From Limnanthes douglasii subsp. nivea (Eukaryota; Streptophyta; Magnoliopsida; Brassicales; Limnanthaceae), in contig JAUPFV010000001.1 of the NCBI GenBank assembly GCA_036936605.1, forward strand, positions 215,045,530-215,109,529: a stretch of DNA of 64,000 nt. The letters are read 5' to 3'. This document shows, piece after piece, positions 1 to 10,930 of the stretch. Within the stretch, counting starts at the first letter, position 1; each line of letters begins with the position of its first letter. The notes below the pieces were generated by a model. That model did no database searches, was not told the origin of the DNA, and worked only from the letters and a program-made list of their open reading frames with translations. The position numbers and the translations under genes were made by a program.

Positions 1-378
1 AACCTTTACTATTCACAATGAATACATGAAGATAATATACACATAAATTTACATTCTCACTTGTTCTTACTTGACACTATATTTTACTAGCCTTGTGTCA
101 TTATCCTTCTTAAGCATATAAAAGCCAAGTCCTAGCTTCTTGAAGCGGCTAAACTTCATGCTCAAATAGGTAGTTCTTTTCATCTTGCACCTGCATATGC
201 ATTTTTTCAAAAGAGCTATTAAGAAGATAATCTTCAACCTTCACATCTTACAGTTCTGAACACATACCTCGGGATGATATACAAATGTGTTCCAATCTCT
301 TAATGTTAAGCTTTTCACATTGAATTCAACACCTAATGTCATATTAGATGGGAATTGGGTATCTCAACATGAGAGATT
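1..378 (-). other. 3' noncoding part of copia element
   Basis: Read on the minus strand, this follows the stop codon of the copia RNase H region (stop at 379-381). I see no open frame. The 3' LTR is not recognisable here and presumably lies beyond the left edge of the window. Confidence 0.4.
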
Positions 379-1341
379 TTAAATGAACTTTAATCCCATC
401 CCAATAGCCGATTTGTACACAAGATCTCTATTTAACCCTTTGGTTAAATGATCGGCTAAGTTATATTGAGTTCTCACAAACTTTACTGAAATAACATCAT
501 GCGGGATACGCTCACGAATCATACTGTGTCTAACACCTAAGTGTCTAGACTTGTCTTTGTAAACTTATCTATAAACATTGGCCGAGGCAGCCTCACTATC
601 ACATCTGATAGATTTGGTGATATCGGTTTGGGCCACAATGGAATTTCATACATTAAATTTCTTAGCCACTCAGTTTCTTTACTCGCTGCTGCTAATGCCA
701 CAAACTCTGATTCCATTGTTAAATCAGTAATACAAGTTTGTTTCTTAGACGCTCAAGAGATAGCACCTCCCCCAAGTAGAAATACCCATCCACTTGTGGA
801 AGAATGGTCTTCCATATTGGAAATGTAACTCGCGTCTGAATATCCTTCAAGTACAGAAGGAAATCCGGTATAAGTTAAACCATAATTCATGGTTCCTTTC
901 AAATACTTGAATATTCGATTTAAAGCTTGCCAATGATGCGAACTAGGATTGCTAATATACATACTAAGTTTTCCAACAGCAAAGGCAATATCCGGCCTAG
1001 TGCTAGTCATGGCATACATAAGACACCCGATGGCTCTCGAGTATTCAAGTTGAGATATAGCAATACCTTTATTAGGTAGAAGCTTAAGACTAGGATCTAT
1101 AGGTGTGCTTACCGGAGAACAATCTTTAAAATTAAATTTATTTAATATCTTCTCAATATAGTGAGATTGAGAAATCGATATACTATTGCTCTTTCGCTTG
1201 ATTCTTATACCAAGAATCATTTCAGCTTCCCCCAAATCCTTCATCTCAAAGTTAGATGATAAAAAAATTCTTCGTTTCATCAACCTGATTTTAGTCAGTA
1301 CCAAAAATCAACATATCATCCACATATAGACAAATCATAAC
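379..1341 (-). pseudogene. copia RT C-terminus and RNase H
   Basis: The catalytic motif YVDDM of reverse transcriptase is readable just downstream of the stop at 1342. A frameshift follows between about 1310 and 1260, and the 753-1304 frame then gives the connection region (MILGIRIKR, RPDIAFAVGKLS, HWQALNRIFKYLKGT). RNase H continues to 379 with a stop near 750 and another frameshift near 600. Recognisable pieces are ASKKQTCI, ESEFVALAAASKE and the C-terminal NLADHLTKGLNRDLV. Order and spacing are normal for copia; the enzyme cannot be made from this copy. Confidence 0.85.
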
Positions 1342-4300
1342 TCATTTACTAGAATTATAAAATTTGCTATACACACACTTGTCTGCTTGGTTAAGAATAA
1401 ATCCATTAGACAATATCACATTATCAAATTTTTTATGCCAATCTTTTGGTGCTTGTTTCAAACCATACAAATACTTTTTCAACTTGCATACCTTGTTATC
1501 ATAACCAGGCATCACAAACCCTTCCGGTTGTTTCATATAAATCTCCTCATCCAAATCATCATTCAAGAATGTAGTTTTAACATCCATTTGATGAATTACA
1601 AGATTGTATACAAATGCAAGTGCAATCAATAATTTAATAGTGGAAATCCTAGCAACCGGAGCATAAGTATCAAAGAAGTCAATTCCTTCTCTTTGTCTAA
1701 ATCCCTGGATAACCAATCTAGCTTTATACCTTTCAATAGTACCATCTACTTTCATTTTTCGTTTAAATATCTATCTATTTCACAATGATTTGCACCCAGG
1801 AGGTAAATCAGCCAACTCTCATGTATTATTATGCATGATAGACTCTATTTCATCTTGGATAGCTTCTTTCCAGAATGCAGCATCCCTTGATGCCATAGCA
1901 TCACTAAAAGTCCTTGGATCATCTTCAATAACAAAACAGTATTGATATTGATAGTCAATCTTATCTCTTGACCCTTCAACTAAATATAGTTGAAAATCAG
2001 ATCCGTACGACTTAACTTTTCTGGCTCTAGTACTTCTCCTTGGTTCAGAAGGTTCAGGTACACAATTGGTACCACTTGATATATTTTCAATTTCACTTGA
2101 GTTCCTATTCAAAGAGTTTTGAATCAAATCTCTAGGTCTAGGTATAGAAGTAAATCTCTCTTCATCAAATATTGCATCTCTTGACTCGATAACTGCGTTC
2201 ACCGACACATAGTCATTGGATTCTAACACATAGAACCTATATGCAATGGAATGCTCAGCATACCAAATGAAGATACAATCTATACCTCTTTCACACAAAT
2301 TTTTCCTTTTAGGTTCAGTGAGTCTTACAACTTCTCTACAACCCCAAACTCTCAGATAATTCAGTGTTGGAGGCTTTTTAAACCAAAGCTCATACAGGGT
2401 CACCTTATTCCTTTTAGTAGGAACACAATTCAATAAATAACAGGCTGTTAGCATAGCCTCACCCCAGAATCCTTCACTCAAACCCGAATATGACCACATA
2501 TAATTAACCATTTCTTTCAAAGTCCTATTCTTCCTTTCAGCTATACCATTTTGTTGTGGTGTATAAAGAGCCGTGGTTTGATGAATTATACCCGTAGAAT
2601 GAAAATATATAGGATCATAATATTCACCTCCTCTATCCGTACGTAGATTTTTAATCAAATCATTCTTATGTAGCTCAACTTATTCCTTATAGATTTTAAA
2701 CTTATCAAGAGCTTCATTTTTAGCATGCAACAAATAAATGTAGCAATATCTAGATGCATCATCAATAAAAGTAATAACATACTTTTTATTTCCTAACGAA
2801 GGTGTAGCATGGAAATCACAAAAATCACTATGTACTAGTTCCATTATTTTGGAAACTCGGTTAACATTATTGAAAGGTTTTCTAGTTATCTTAGTTAACA
2901 TGCAAGTTTTACATTTTTCATTATTTGCATCAACAAGAGGAATAAGGCTCATTTTGGAGATGTCTTTTATTATTTCATAATGAACATGTCCTAATCTAGC
3001 ATGCCATAATTCTGTTTTATTCATATCTCTACACACACTAGTAGAAGTCATGCAAACAGAATCATTTTCGAACGAAACATTAATATTTAACATAAACATA
3101 CCATTACATAAATATCTGAATCCCATAAATACACCATGTTTTAACAATACATATTTGCCACTTTCGTACACTTGTTTGAAACCACAATTGTTTAAAACAA
3201 CATCAGACAAAAGATTCTTTCGAATACCAGGAACATACAATACATTGATCAATAATATGTACTTTCCAGAAGTAAATAGTAATTTAACATTTCCTAGTCC
3301 TTTGATTGGTTCAGTAGCAACATTTCCCATCTTAAGTGAAGGCCCATCTTCAATCGGTTGAAAATTACTAAACCATCGAATATCATTACATACATGACTT
3401 GTTGCTCCCGAATCAACCCACCAAGCAACATCATCATCCTGCACATAAAATGCTTCAGATATTAGAGATATATAATTTTGACCAGAATTAGAATTCTGAA
3501 ATAAAATCTGACCTTGTTGCTTTTCAGGACCCTTAGATCCACTTGAACCAGCATTGTTTCCACTTGAACCAGCATTGTTCCCACTTGGACCAACATTATT
3601 TTTACCTTTTCCAACTCGACAATCCCTTCTAAAGTGACCAGGTTTGCCACATTTCCAGCATGCTATTTTAGGCTTTTTGCTGTTAAAATTATTGTTTTTG
3701 TTGTTTCCTTTAAACTTTCGTTTATTCCCCTTATCTGTATTTCCATTCTTAAAGAATCCACTGCTTTCAGCCATATTTACAGATGAGTTTCCCACTTGAT
3801 TTTTACCCTTGAGATTATTTATTTGATCTTGAGCCCTTAGAGACTCTTCAATCTTAAAATGACTACCAAGTTCAACTAGAGTCCTTTCTTCCTTGTTGTG
3901 TTTCAGTGTGTGTTTAAAATCTTTCCATGAAGGAGGCAATTTGTCAATAACAGAAGAAACCGAAATACATTCGTCCATTTTCATATTGTGTTGAACGAAT
4001 TGACCCAGAATTCTTAGTAGTTCATTATACTGTTCCATTACAGGTCTAGAGTCAACCATTTTGTAATTTATGAAATTACTAACCAAGAACTTCCTACTAG
4101 AAGCATCTTCTGCCATGTATTTTGATTCTATAGAATCCCATAACTCTTTTGCACATTCGACATTTTGGCATACATCAAACAAAGTATCAGACATACCGTT
4201 TAATATATGGCCTCGACAAATGTAGTCATCATTCTCCCACTTGCTGCGCCTCCTCGTTTGTGCCAATGTTTCATTCTCAGTGATATCTGGCCAGGGGGTA

Positions 4301-4440
4301 CTCAGGACATACACAACCTTGAGGGTATTCAATATAAAATGCATCTTTTTCTGCTATCGTCTGAAATCATGTCCTTCGAACTTGTCCAACTTAGCGAATT
4401 TACTTGTCATCTCATTCGCAGATTCTCCTCCGTTCGCCAT
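1342..4440 (-). pseudogene. copia gag-protease-integrase-RT (N-terminal two thirds)
   Basis: The start at 4440 is chosen because the frame opens with a normal copia gag N-terminus. An in-frame TAG at 4356-4354 sits where a Trp is expected, followed by a 554-codon stretch. Seen in order: gag; zinc knuckle CWKCGKPGHFRRDC (CX2CX4HX4C); a small Gly/Ser/Asn repeat; protease WWVDSGATSH; integrase zinc region HARLGH...CKTC; integrase core HSDFCD, TDRGGEY and PQQNGIAERKNR; then the start of reverse transcriptase (ERYKARLV, MDVKTTFLN, LYGLKQAP). Further stops lie at 2682-2680, 1821-1819, two near 1775, and 1344-1342. All are in one frame, so base changes rather than indels broke it. Confidence 0.9.
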
Positions 4441-5186
4441 CTCTATCTTCATCAACAAGACCAGAATATTTCAATAAAATGTAGAAAACAGTGTTTCGTT
4501 TCTGGATAATCTCTGAAGTCTTGTAAACAATTTCGTATTAAAATATTTTTGGGGTTCTCCAAAAATTTCAATTGGATAAAATTAGAGATATAATTTTGAA
4601 CATAGAGGATGAAAATGATTTGATCTCCTTTTTCAACAGAACTCATATTTATAAATTCGACCAACCAAAAAACAGTTTGGAAGTTAGGGCAGTTAAGGTC
4701 TCTAAACTGGTTTTGTAATAAAACGGCTAAAATTTAAAATTTGAATAAAACGGTCAAATTTTCAATTTCGAAATTCTATTGACTTGCAACAATAGCCGAT
4801 TTAACCAAAATAAAAATTTTCCAAGCTGACAGGTCAGCTCGACCCCAGCCAGGGGCTCCTCCCATTGACCCCGCTAATCATGATCTAATCTAACAAGCGT
4901 GCGCTCCGTACTTTACGACTTGTTTGATAATGTATCATGATTAAATTGGTCGACTAGTCGATCCAATTACACTAAAATAAAATAACACCTTGTTGATCCG
5001 GTTCTATCGCATGCTCAACTGGAACAGCAAAGACAACAGTCACGAGAGAAAATCACGGCGCTTTAGGGGGGATGACCACCAATAGGGCTGAGAGGGTTGC
5101 GCCAACTAATATATGATGATCTGAGCTCCGCATAGAGACAGGAGCCGAGGCAACGGGGATGACGATATGAATTTCTCCGAAATTTT
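4441..5186. other. noncoding spacer; probable leader of the minus-strand copia
   Basis: No gene is seen. A TATA-like TTTATAAATA lies on the minus strand at 4646-4655, about 210 bases upstream of the copia gag ATG, where the R/U3 part of a 5' LTR would be expected. I could not match it to a second LTR. The part from about 4840 is less AT-rich and may be older sequence into which the 5187-7787 element inserted. Confidence 0.3.
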
Positions 5187-5492
5187 TGTTAGAATTATTT
5201 GAAGCTGTTATTTTATGTTAACAGTGTGTTCTTTTTCTTGTCCTCATCATGTCTTTTGCATGTCATTTTTAGGAAAAGTCACTGTTAAAGCTCTCTGAAC
5301 ACGTTTTACTTTACTTGTGTTTTTTATTTAACTTATGCCAGTCATTTAACGTGTGTTAGTGACTTTTATATGTATTTAAACCAACAATTTTATTAAATCA
5401 ATGAAGTATTTTCTATTCACATTCCAATAACTCCTCTGCCTCTATCATTTTCATTTACTCTTACTGTTAAACTTTTGTCTTCTGCACTAACA
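5187..5492 (+). repeat. 5' LTR
   Basis: It starts TGTTAGAATT and ends GCACTAACA, giving TGTTAG...CTAACA inverted termini. The same sequence recurs at 7480-7787 with scattered differences and small indels. Confidence 0.95.
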
Positions 5493-5495
5493 AAG

Positions 5496-5508
5496 TGGTA
5501 TGAGAGCC
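5496..5508 (+). other. primer binding site (tRNA-Met type)
   Basis: TGGTATGAGAGCC lies three bases after the LTR. The usual plant copia site is TGGTATCAGAGC, so one base differs. Confidence 0.85.
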
Positions 5509-5536
5509 CTCTTCTTAAGGGATTTGTGGGGTTAAA

Positions 5537-6468
5537 ATGGAAAGAGAATTTTCAATCGCTGCACCACCAGTCTTCGATGGAGACAATTATCAAATGTGGG
5601 CAGTTCGTATGGAGACTTACTTGGAAGGTTTAGATATTTGGGAAGCAGTAGAAGAGGATTACGAAATCCGTCAACTTCCAGCAAACCCTACTATGGCACA
5701 GATCAAAGCATATAAAGAAAAGAAGACGAGAAAATCATAGGCAAAAGCTTGTCTATTTACCGCTGTATCTCAGATGATATTCACACGAATAATGTCTCTC
5801 AAAATAACCACAGAAATTTGGGATTACCTCAAGCCTGAGTACGAAGGAGATGAAAGGATTCGTGGAATGAAAGTCCTAAATTTAATTAGGGATTTTGAGT
5901 TGTAGAAGATGAAGGAGTCTGAGTGCGTGAAAGAGTATTCAGGTAGACTTCTCAGCATTGCCAACAAGGTGAGATTGCTTGGGTTTGAATTAAAGGACTC
6001 CAGGATTGTTGAAAATATATTGGTGACAGTTCCAGAGAGGTTCGAAGCTACCATTACTACTTTGGAGAACACCAAAGATCTGTCAAATATTTTCCTTACA
6101 GAGCTCTTAAATGCCTTGCAAGCACAAGAGCAGAGAAGGTCTATGAGGCAAGAAGAAGTGGTTGAAGGTGCCTTTTCTGTAAAGCATCAAGACAGCAACA
6201 AGTATAAAAAACAAACTTCAAAAATCATTGGATGAGTGCAGATTCATCTAGCAATTTTCAAAACAGAAAAGAAGCAGATGTGAGAAAATCATATCCGCCT
6301 TGCCGCCATTATAAAGTTAAAGTTCATCCACCATACAGGTGTTGGAGGAGACCTAATGCTAAATTCTCAAATTGTAATCAACTCGGATATGAAGCTGTAA
6401 TCTCCAAAGTCAAGGGTCAGATGCAGATGCAAGAAGCAGATGCACGTGTAGCTGATCAAGAAGCATAA
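5537..6468 (+). pseudogene. copia gag of the 5187 element
   Basis: The start MEREFSIAAPPVFDGDNY at 5537 comes shortly after the primer site. The next motifs (YQMWAVRMETYL, VKEYSGRLLSIANKVRLLG, TTLENTKDLS) are those of the copia gag (UBN2 / Retrotran_gag) fold. In-frame stops occur at 5738-5740 and 5903-5905. The frame ends at 6235, and the continuation at 6232-6468 needs a frame change. A degenerate knuckle-like segment (CRHYKVKVHPPYRCW, then CNQLGYE) has lost its last Cys. Gag would form the particle; this copy is broken. Confidence 0.8.
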
Positions 6469-6471
6469 GAT

Positions 6472-6789
6472 ATGTTGTTTGTGGTCACTTGTCTTCCGGG
6501 AAGAGAATCCAGTGAAAGCTGGTTGATTGACCGTGGGTGCACAAATCATATGACATATGATAAACATCTCTTTGAGGAATTAAAAGACAACAAAGTCAAG
6601 AGAGTGAAGATAAAAAATGGTGAACACTTGGAAGTCGAGAGAAAAGGTACAGTAGCTATAACAAGCTATGAAGGTACAAAATTTATTTCAGATGTTTTCT
6701 TTGTACCAAAAATTGATCAAAATTTGTTAAGTGTTGGTCAATTGCTTGATAAAGGCTACAAAGTGTTGTTTGCGATAAACATCGTTTGA
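6472..6789 (+). pseudogene. copia aspartic protease, active site altered
   Basis: SWLIDRGCTNHMT occupies the place of the usual W-[IL]-D-[ST]-G-C-x-N-H-M copia active site. The Ser/Thr after the catalytic Asp is Arg (AGT/AGC-like to CGT). Downstream VFFVPKIDQNLLSVGQLL is the typical protease C-terminal half. The frame ends at 6789, after which copia homology stops, so this is the 3' limit of ordinary copia sequence in the element. Confidence 0.8.
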
Positions 6790-6921
6790 TCAAAGATGCT
6801 ACCGACAAAGACTTGTTCAACGTCAAAATGAAAGGTAAAAGGTTTTCTCTAAATCCAATAGAGAAACGAGAATTACTTTCTCATGATATGTCGGAACATC
6901 ATTCTAATCCGTGTTTTAGTG

Positions 6922-7468
6922 AGCCATCTATGGTGCTACAACAATTCATGTAGAGGAAAGTATCAGGTTAACCAACCTGCCTCAAGAAGTCTATGATGCT
7001 GGTTATGGTTCTAATTTTGAGTCCTCACTATATCTGTCTAATCAGATGTTTGGGAACTTTAGTCATCAAGCAAGTCACATGTCATTACTTCGAGAACAAA
7101 TTGATGAGATTCATCTAAAGGAGTCTTATCTACAGTTTAACCAAATATCCTCAACTATTTGGAAATCCGGAGACAGTGTCAATGCTTTGACAGATGTAGG
7201 TATTAAAAGAAAAAATCATGTTTTACTTCCATCTTCGGAAGCCTTTGAAAATGGAATTTTAATGGATAAAAATGGGATTGGTGTAGAAGTCCAATTTGAT
7301 GATGTTATTGACAAACAACTTGTGATACAAACAAGTAGTGTTGAGCTTTTGGTTGAAAGAAAACTATCGGTTGAAAGACAGAAATGAGTGAAAATTGTTG
7401 CTGCTAGTGAAAGGCGCAAAAAATCGAAGAAGAAGAAAACAAGACCAAAAAATCTAAACATCTTCTAA
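6922..7468 (+). other. unrecognised reading frame in place of integrase/RT
   Basis: A frame open from about 6922 (first ATG 7046) runs to TGA at 7385-7387 and, with that one stop, continues to TAA near 7466. It contains SHQASHMSLLREQIDEIH, then an acidic stretch near FDDVIDKQ, and a strongly basic tail RRKKSKKKKTRPK just before the purine tract. It resembles no copia domain I know. It could be captured host sequence or a lineage-specific tail protein; the basic end suggests nucleic-acid or nuclear targeting, which is inference only. Confidence 0.35.
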
Positions 7469-7470
7469 AC

Positions 7471-7479
7471 AAGGGGGAG
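7471..7479 (+). other. polypurine tract
   Basis: AAGGGGGAG lies directly before the 3' LTR and would prime plus-strand DNA synthesis. Confidence 0.85.
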
Positions 7480-7787
7480 TGTTAGAATTATTTAGAAGCT
7501 GTTATTTTATGTTAAGAATGTGTGTTCTTTTGCTTGTCCTCATCATGTCTTTTGCATGTTTTTTTAGGAAAAGTCACTCTTAAAGCTCTCTGAACACGTT
7601 TTACTTTATTTGTGTTTTTTATTTAACTTATGCCAGTCATTTAACGTGTGTTAGTGACTTTTATGAGTATTTAAACCAACAATTTTATTAAATCAATGAA
7701 GTATTTTCTTTTCACATTCCATTAACTCCTCTAGCTCTCTGATTTTCATTTACTCTTACTGTTAAACCTTTGTCTTCTGCACTAACA
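7480..7787 (+). repeat. 3' LTR of the 5187 element
   Basis: Starts TGTTAGAATT and ends CACTAACA. It is close to 5187-5492; differences include a change near base 18 and a few short indels. Confidence 0.95.
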
Positions 7788-7979
7788 CCTTTGGATCAAA
7801 CCAAAGCTATAACTTTAGCCGGTGGTACTGAGTCAGACGTCATTACTTATCCCCTATGGCTAGTAAGAGTGATGAGGATTCGTTTTTCTAAATTCGCAGA
7901 CATGGTCGCAAGAACCATTGTAGTGGTCGCATAAACCATTCAAGGTCCCAGAAGGAGAAGAATTACAGGAGAAGATCAT

Positions 7980-9178
7980 GAATGGAGCGAGAGTGTTATA
8001 AAATCGAAGGTCGGTTTAGGAAAACCCAGTTACGGTTACGAGGATTGAGCCAGCAGAGAAACATGCTTCCAATTGACAAAACCGTCAGAATACGCAAAAT
8101 ATATTACCTAAGGGGCATCGGCAATAGGTCTGGCCACCGACATCGGGACCCATGTAACTTTTGAAACTGATGTATGTACCACAAGTTGGAACTCATCTTG
8201 TAGGATTCGCACATCAACGTCGTGAGGCAGTGTCCCCATCGCAGATTCCGTTTATGCAAACCAATAGCGGATGTTCAACATAAAGTCAATCTACCAAGTG
8301 GATACATATTCGGCTCCAAAAGACTGGTTTTAATATTACCTTGTATGGTCAAGGGTACTACTGGAAGACTTCTCCTCTAATCCAAGACATTGTAGCGATA
8401 TGAGTTACCATCAGATTTGATATCCAAAAGATGGAAAAATACGAAGGCATGGATGATATAAAGCATCATATTGAGTAGTTCACCAACATGACGATGAGTT
8501 TACCAAAGGACGAGTGTTTTTGGTATCGAGTGTTTTCGATGACTTCCAAAGGTAATGCATTGCCATTGTTCAGCCAGATGGCTCTATGGTCTATCACAAG
8601 CTTTGATCGAGGGGATTCAAAGTTTAATCAACAATAAAAAATTAACGCCCGGACGTGAAAGAAATGGATTAAGTGCTTAAACAAGAACCACTAGCGGTGT
8701 TGGGACGCAAGTGGTTAAGGGAGTTAGGTAATTGTACCGTAAAAAGAAAACAACAACATGGTTACTGTCGACTTAGTGACGACCACGTATGACTTAGCGC
8801 ATGAGTATTTAGACCCATACTCGATTCTTCACGCGGTTTGTATAATTTCGAGTAGAGAATATATTGATTTTGATCCTAACAAACATATTGTTGAAACCAT
8901 TACGGATGAAGATGATCTTAGTGTGGTTCTAAGGCTTCTAACTATTGTTGGAGGCTATTCTATTTCTGGAATCACTGATTCGTCTAGATAGAGACATGCA
9001 AGTGGCATGAAGGCACAACATTAAGAAAAAACATCATCGTACTTGAACCGAGCTCCATATTCCTCGATTATGTTCAGACATGATGACCTCCCGAGCATTG
9101 CATGCTTCATGAAGAAAATGTCTTGATAAATGTGTCAATTTTCGAGGATGATATTATGACGGTCTGATAGGCATTGAT
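7980..9178 (+). pseudogene. gypsy gag and start of protease (relic)
   Basis: KYEGMDDIKHHIE at about 8433 matches VEKFDGMQVPDDHIE of the Tat element at 42.6 kb. The following codons (MSLPKDECFWYRVFSM, TSKGNALPLFSQM) fit the retrotransposon gag domain. A frame at 8758-8991 (77 codons) is open but not recognised; by position it lies between gag and protease. The piece ends exactly where the gag-only element is inserted, in codons that read L/I-D-S. Confidence 0.55.
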
Positions 9179-9528
9179 TGTAAGATTAAATTATGTAGTT
9201 AGGATTTCGGAAAAACAGAAATGTCAAACACGGTCTTAAGAGATAGTATCAAGCAGTTTGAAGCCGTTTTATTCCGTTTATGTTTCAGTTATTCTACAAT
9301 CTAATATATAAGATATTATGTTAGTGAAATGAATTAACCCTTTCACATAAACTTTGTTGTCTCTGTTTCATTTTTTAACGCAATTCTACCATTCTTAAAG
9401 AAGCAGAAGGATTAAATCATACTTTCTAATACATTCTGAAGAAGAAGAGGGATTCAATCCTACATTCTAAAGAAACAGCGGATTAAAATCCTATATTCAC
9501 ACAAATACAGAAGGATTAAAATCCAACA
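9179..9528 (+). repeat. 5' LTR, gag-only copy A
   Basis: TGTAAGATTA...AAATCCAACA. Its 3' half contains repeated blocks built on ATTCTAAAGAA[G/A]CAGA-GGATT-AATCCTA. The number of blocks differs from the LTRs of the copy at 59397. Confidence 0.95.
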
Positions 9529-9530
9529 AT

Positions 9531-9543
9531 TGGTATCAGAGCC
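9531..9543 (+). other. primer binding site
   Basis: TGGTATCAGAGCC, complementary to the 3' end of initiator tRNA-Met, two bases after the LTR and three bases before the gag ATG. Confidence 0.95.
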
Positions 9544-9546
9544 GCA

Positions 9547-10515
9547 ATGTCGCATACGCCAGGACCGGATGATAGTTACGCTAGTGTGGTGAGGGGCAGT
9601 CGAGGCATGCAGACAGGAGTTTCTGGAGGTAGATCTGTTTCGAGGGAAAAATCTCTATCCTTCCAGTACCCGAAACTGTCTGATACAAACTACCAAGTAT
9701 GGGCTATGCAGATGAAAATTTTCATGCGCATCCAGGGAGTTTGGGAAGCAGTGGAGTCAATGGTTGACACACAAACGGACCAACTTGCACTCGCTGTTCT
9801 CTACCAAGGATTGAATGAAGAGACGTTATATCAAATTCTGGACAAATACACCGCAAAAGGAGTGTGGGATGCGTTAAAAGAGACTCATGTTGGAGCAGAT
9901 CGTGCTGTTAAAGTCAGAACTCAAGCGTTAAGAAGAGAACTAGACAGCATGGACATGGCTGAGAATGAATCTGTTGATGAGTATACCTGAAAGGTGACTA
10001 TGATAGTCGGTAAAGTAAGGTCTCTTGGAGCAAACGTTGACAACAGTCATCGAAAAATTGTTAAGATCGGTGTCATCAAAATTTATGTCAGTGGCCACGA
10101 CTATTGAAGAGTTTGGTGATATCTCCTCCAAGTCTCTAGAAGAAATCATAGGCTCTTTAAAAGCCTTTGAAGATAAGATGACAAAGTTTGAAGAAAAGAA
10201 AGGTGTTGAAAAAATCTTGTACGCGAAGACAGATATGCAAAACAGGGATCAAGGCAGTTCGAGTAACAGAGAAAGAGGCTGAGACAAGGAAAAGGGTCGA
10301 GGCAAAAATAATTCCAGCAAGGAAGGTGAGAGACATAAGAAACATGATTCCACCTTTGACATAAAAAAGGTCAGATGTTACAACTGCGATAAATATGGTC
10401 ATTTTGCTGTAAATTGTGGGTACAAGACAGAAAAAAAAGTTCACTTAATTCAGCAAGTGGAGGAAGAAGCTCCGTTGCTTGCAGCGGAGATAAACTTCGA
10501 TACTTCTGTTAAATG
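9547..10515 (+). pseudogene. gag of gag-only copy A
   Basis: It starts MSHTPGPDDSYASVV at 9547. Copia gag motifs follow: YPKLSDTNYQVWAMQMKIF, GVWEAVES, TAKGVWDALKETHVG. An in-frame TGA at 9988-9990 stands where copy B reads AGA (Arg). A five-base deletion near 10051 shifts the frame relative to copy B. The zinc knuckle CYNCDKYGHFAVNC (CX2CX4HX4C) is still readable near 10379, followed by an acidic tail and a TGA near 10515. Full-length gag would be about 320 residues. Confidence 0.85.
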
Positions 10516-10556
10516 AGAAGTCAGATTTGAAGGTGGATGATCGAGTGACTACAAAA

Positions 10557-10570
10557 TTGAGGGGAAGAAA
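10557..10570 (+). other. polypurine tract, copy A
   Basis: TTGAGGGGAAGAAA immediately before the 3' LTR. Confidence 0.85.
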
Positions 10571-10930
10571 TGTAAGCTTAAATTATGTAGTCAGGATTTC
10601 GGAAAAACAGAAACGCCAAACACGGCCTTGATAGATAGGATCAAGCAGTTTGAAGCCGTTTTATTCCGTTTATGTTTCAGTTATTCTACAATGTAATATA
10701 TAAGATATTATGTTAGTGAAATGAATTAACCCTTTCACATAAACTTTGTTGTCTCTGTTTCATTTTTTAACGCAATCCTACCATTCTTAAAGAAGCAGAA
10801 AGATTAAATCCTACTTTCTAAAGAAGCAGATACATTCTAAAGAAGCAGAGGGATTCAATCCTACATTCTAAAGAAACAGACGGATTAAAATCCTATATTC
10901 ACACAAATACAGAAGGATTAAAATCCAACA
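10571..10930 (+). repeat. 3' LTR, gag-only copy A
   Basis: Same ends as 9179-9528, ten bases longer because of repeat-block differences. Followed by TTGAT, the target-site repeat. Confidence 0.95.

Larger units (their letters stand above)
379..4440 (-). mobile_element. Ty1/copia LTR retrotransposon, decayed, LTRs not found
   Basis: The minus strand carries the domains in copia order: gag with zinc knuckle, protease, integrase, reverse transcriptase, RNase H. Integrase before reverse transcriptase separates copia from gypsy. Coding starts at the ATG at 4440 and ends at 379. One reading frame runs from 4440 to about 1342, broken only by stops; a frameshift follows between about 1310 and 1260. 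No LTR pair or tRNA primer site is recognised, so the outer ends are undefined. It is not autonomous as it stands. Confidence 0.9.
5187..7787 (+). mobile_element. non-autonomous copia-type LTR element with gag and protease only
   Basis: Two LTRs of 306 and 308 bases bound a 1987-base interior. A tRNA-Met-type primer site follows the 5' LTR and a purine tract precedes the 3' LTR. The interior holds a copia gag and the start of the protease, then leaves the copia plan: there is no integrase, reverse transcriptase or RNase H, and an unrecognised frame takes their place. This matches the published class of terminal-repeat elements with a gag domain (TR-GAG) that rely on enzymes from elsewhere. 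The flanks (ATTTT on the left, CCTTT on the right) do not give a clear target duplication. Confidence 0.85.
9179..10930 (+). mobile_element. gag-only LTR retrotransposon, copy A
   Basis: Two LTRs (350 and 360 bases), primer site, one gag gene, purine tract, and a perfect five-base target repeat TTGAT (9174-9178 and 10931-10935). There is no room for and no trace of protease, integrase, reverse transcriptase or RNase H. A second copy lies at 59397-60982. Both match the TR-GAG class of non-autonomous elements that borrow enzymes from an autonomous relative. Confidence 0.95.

Noticed and set aside
541..828. Plus-strand 95-codon frame
   Set aside because: It is the complement of the copia RNase H coding region on the minus strand.
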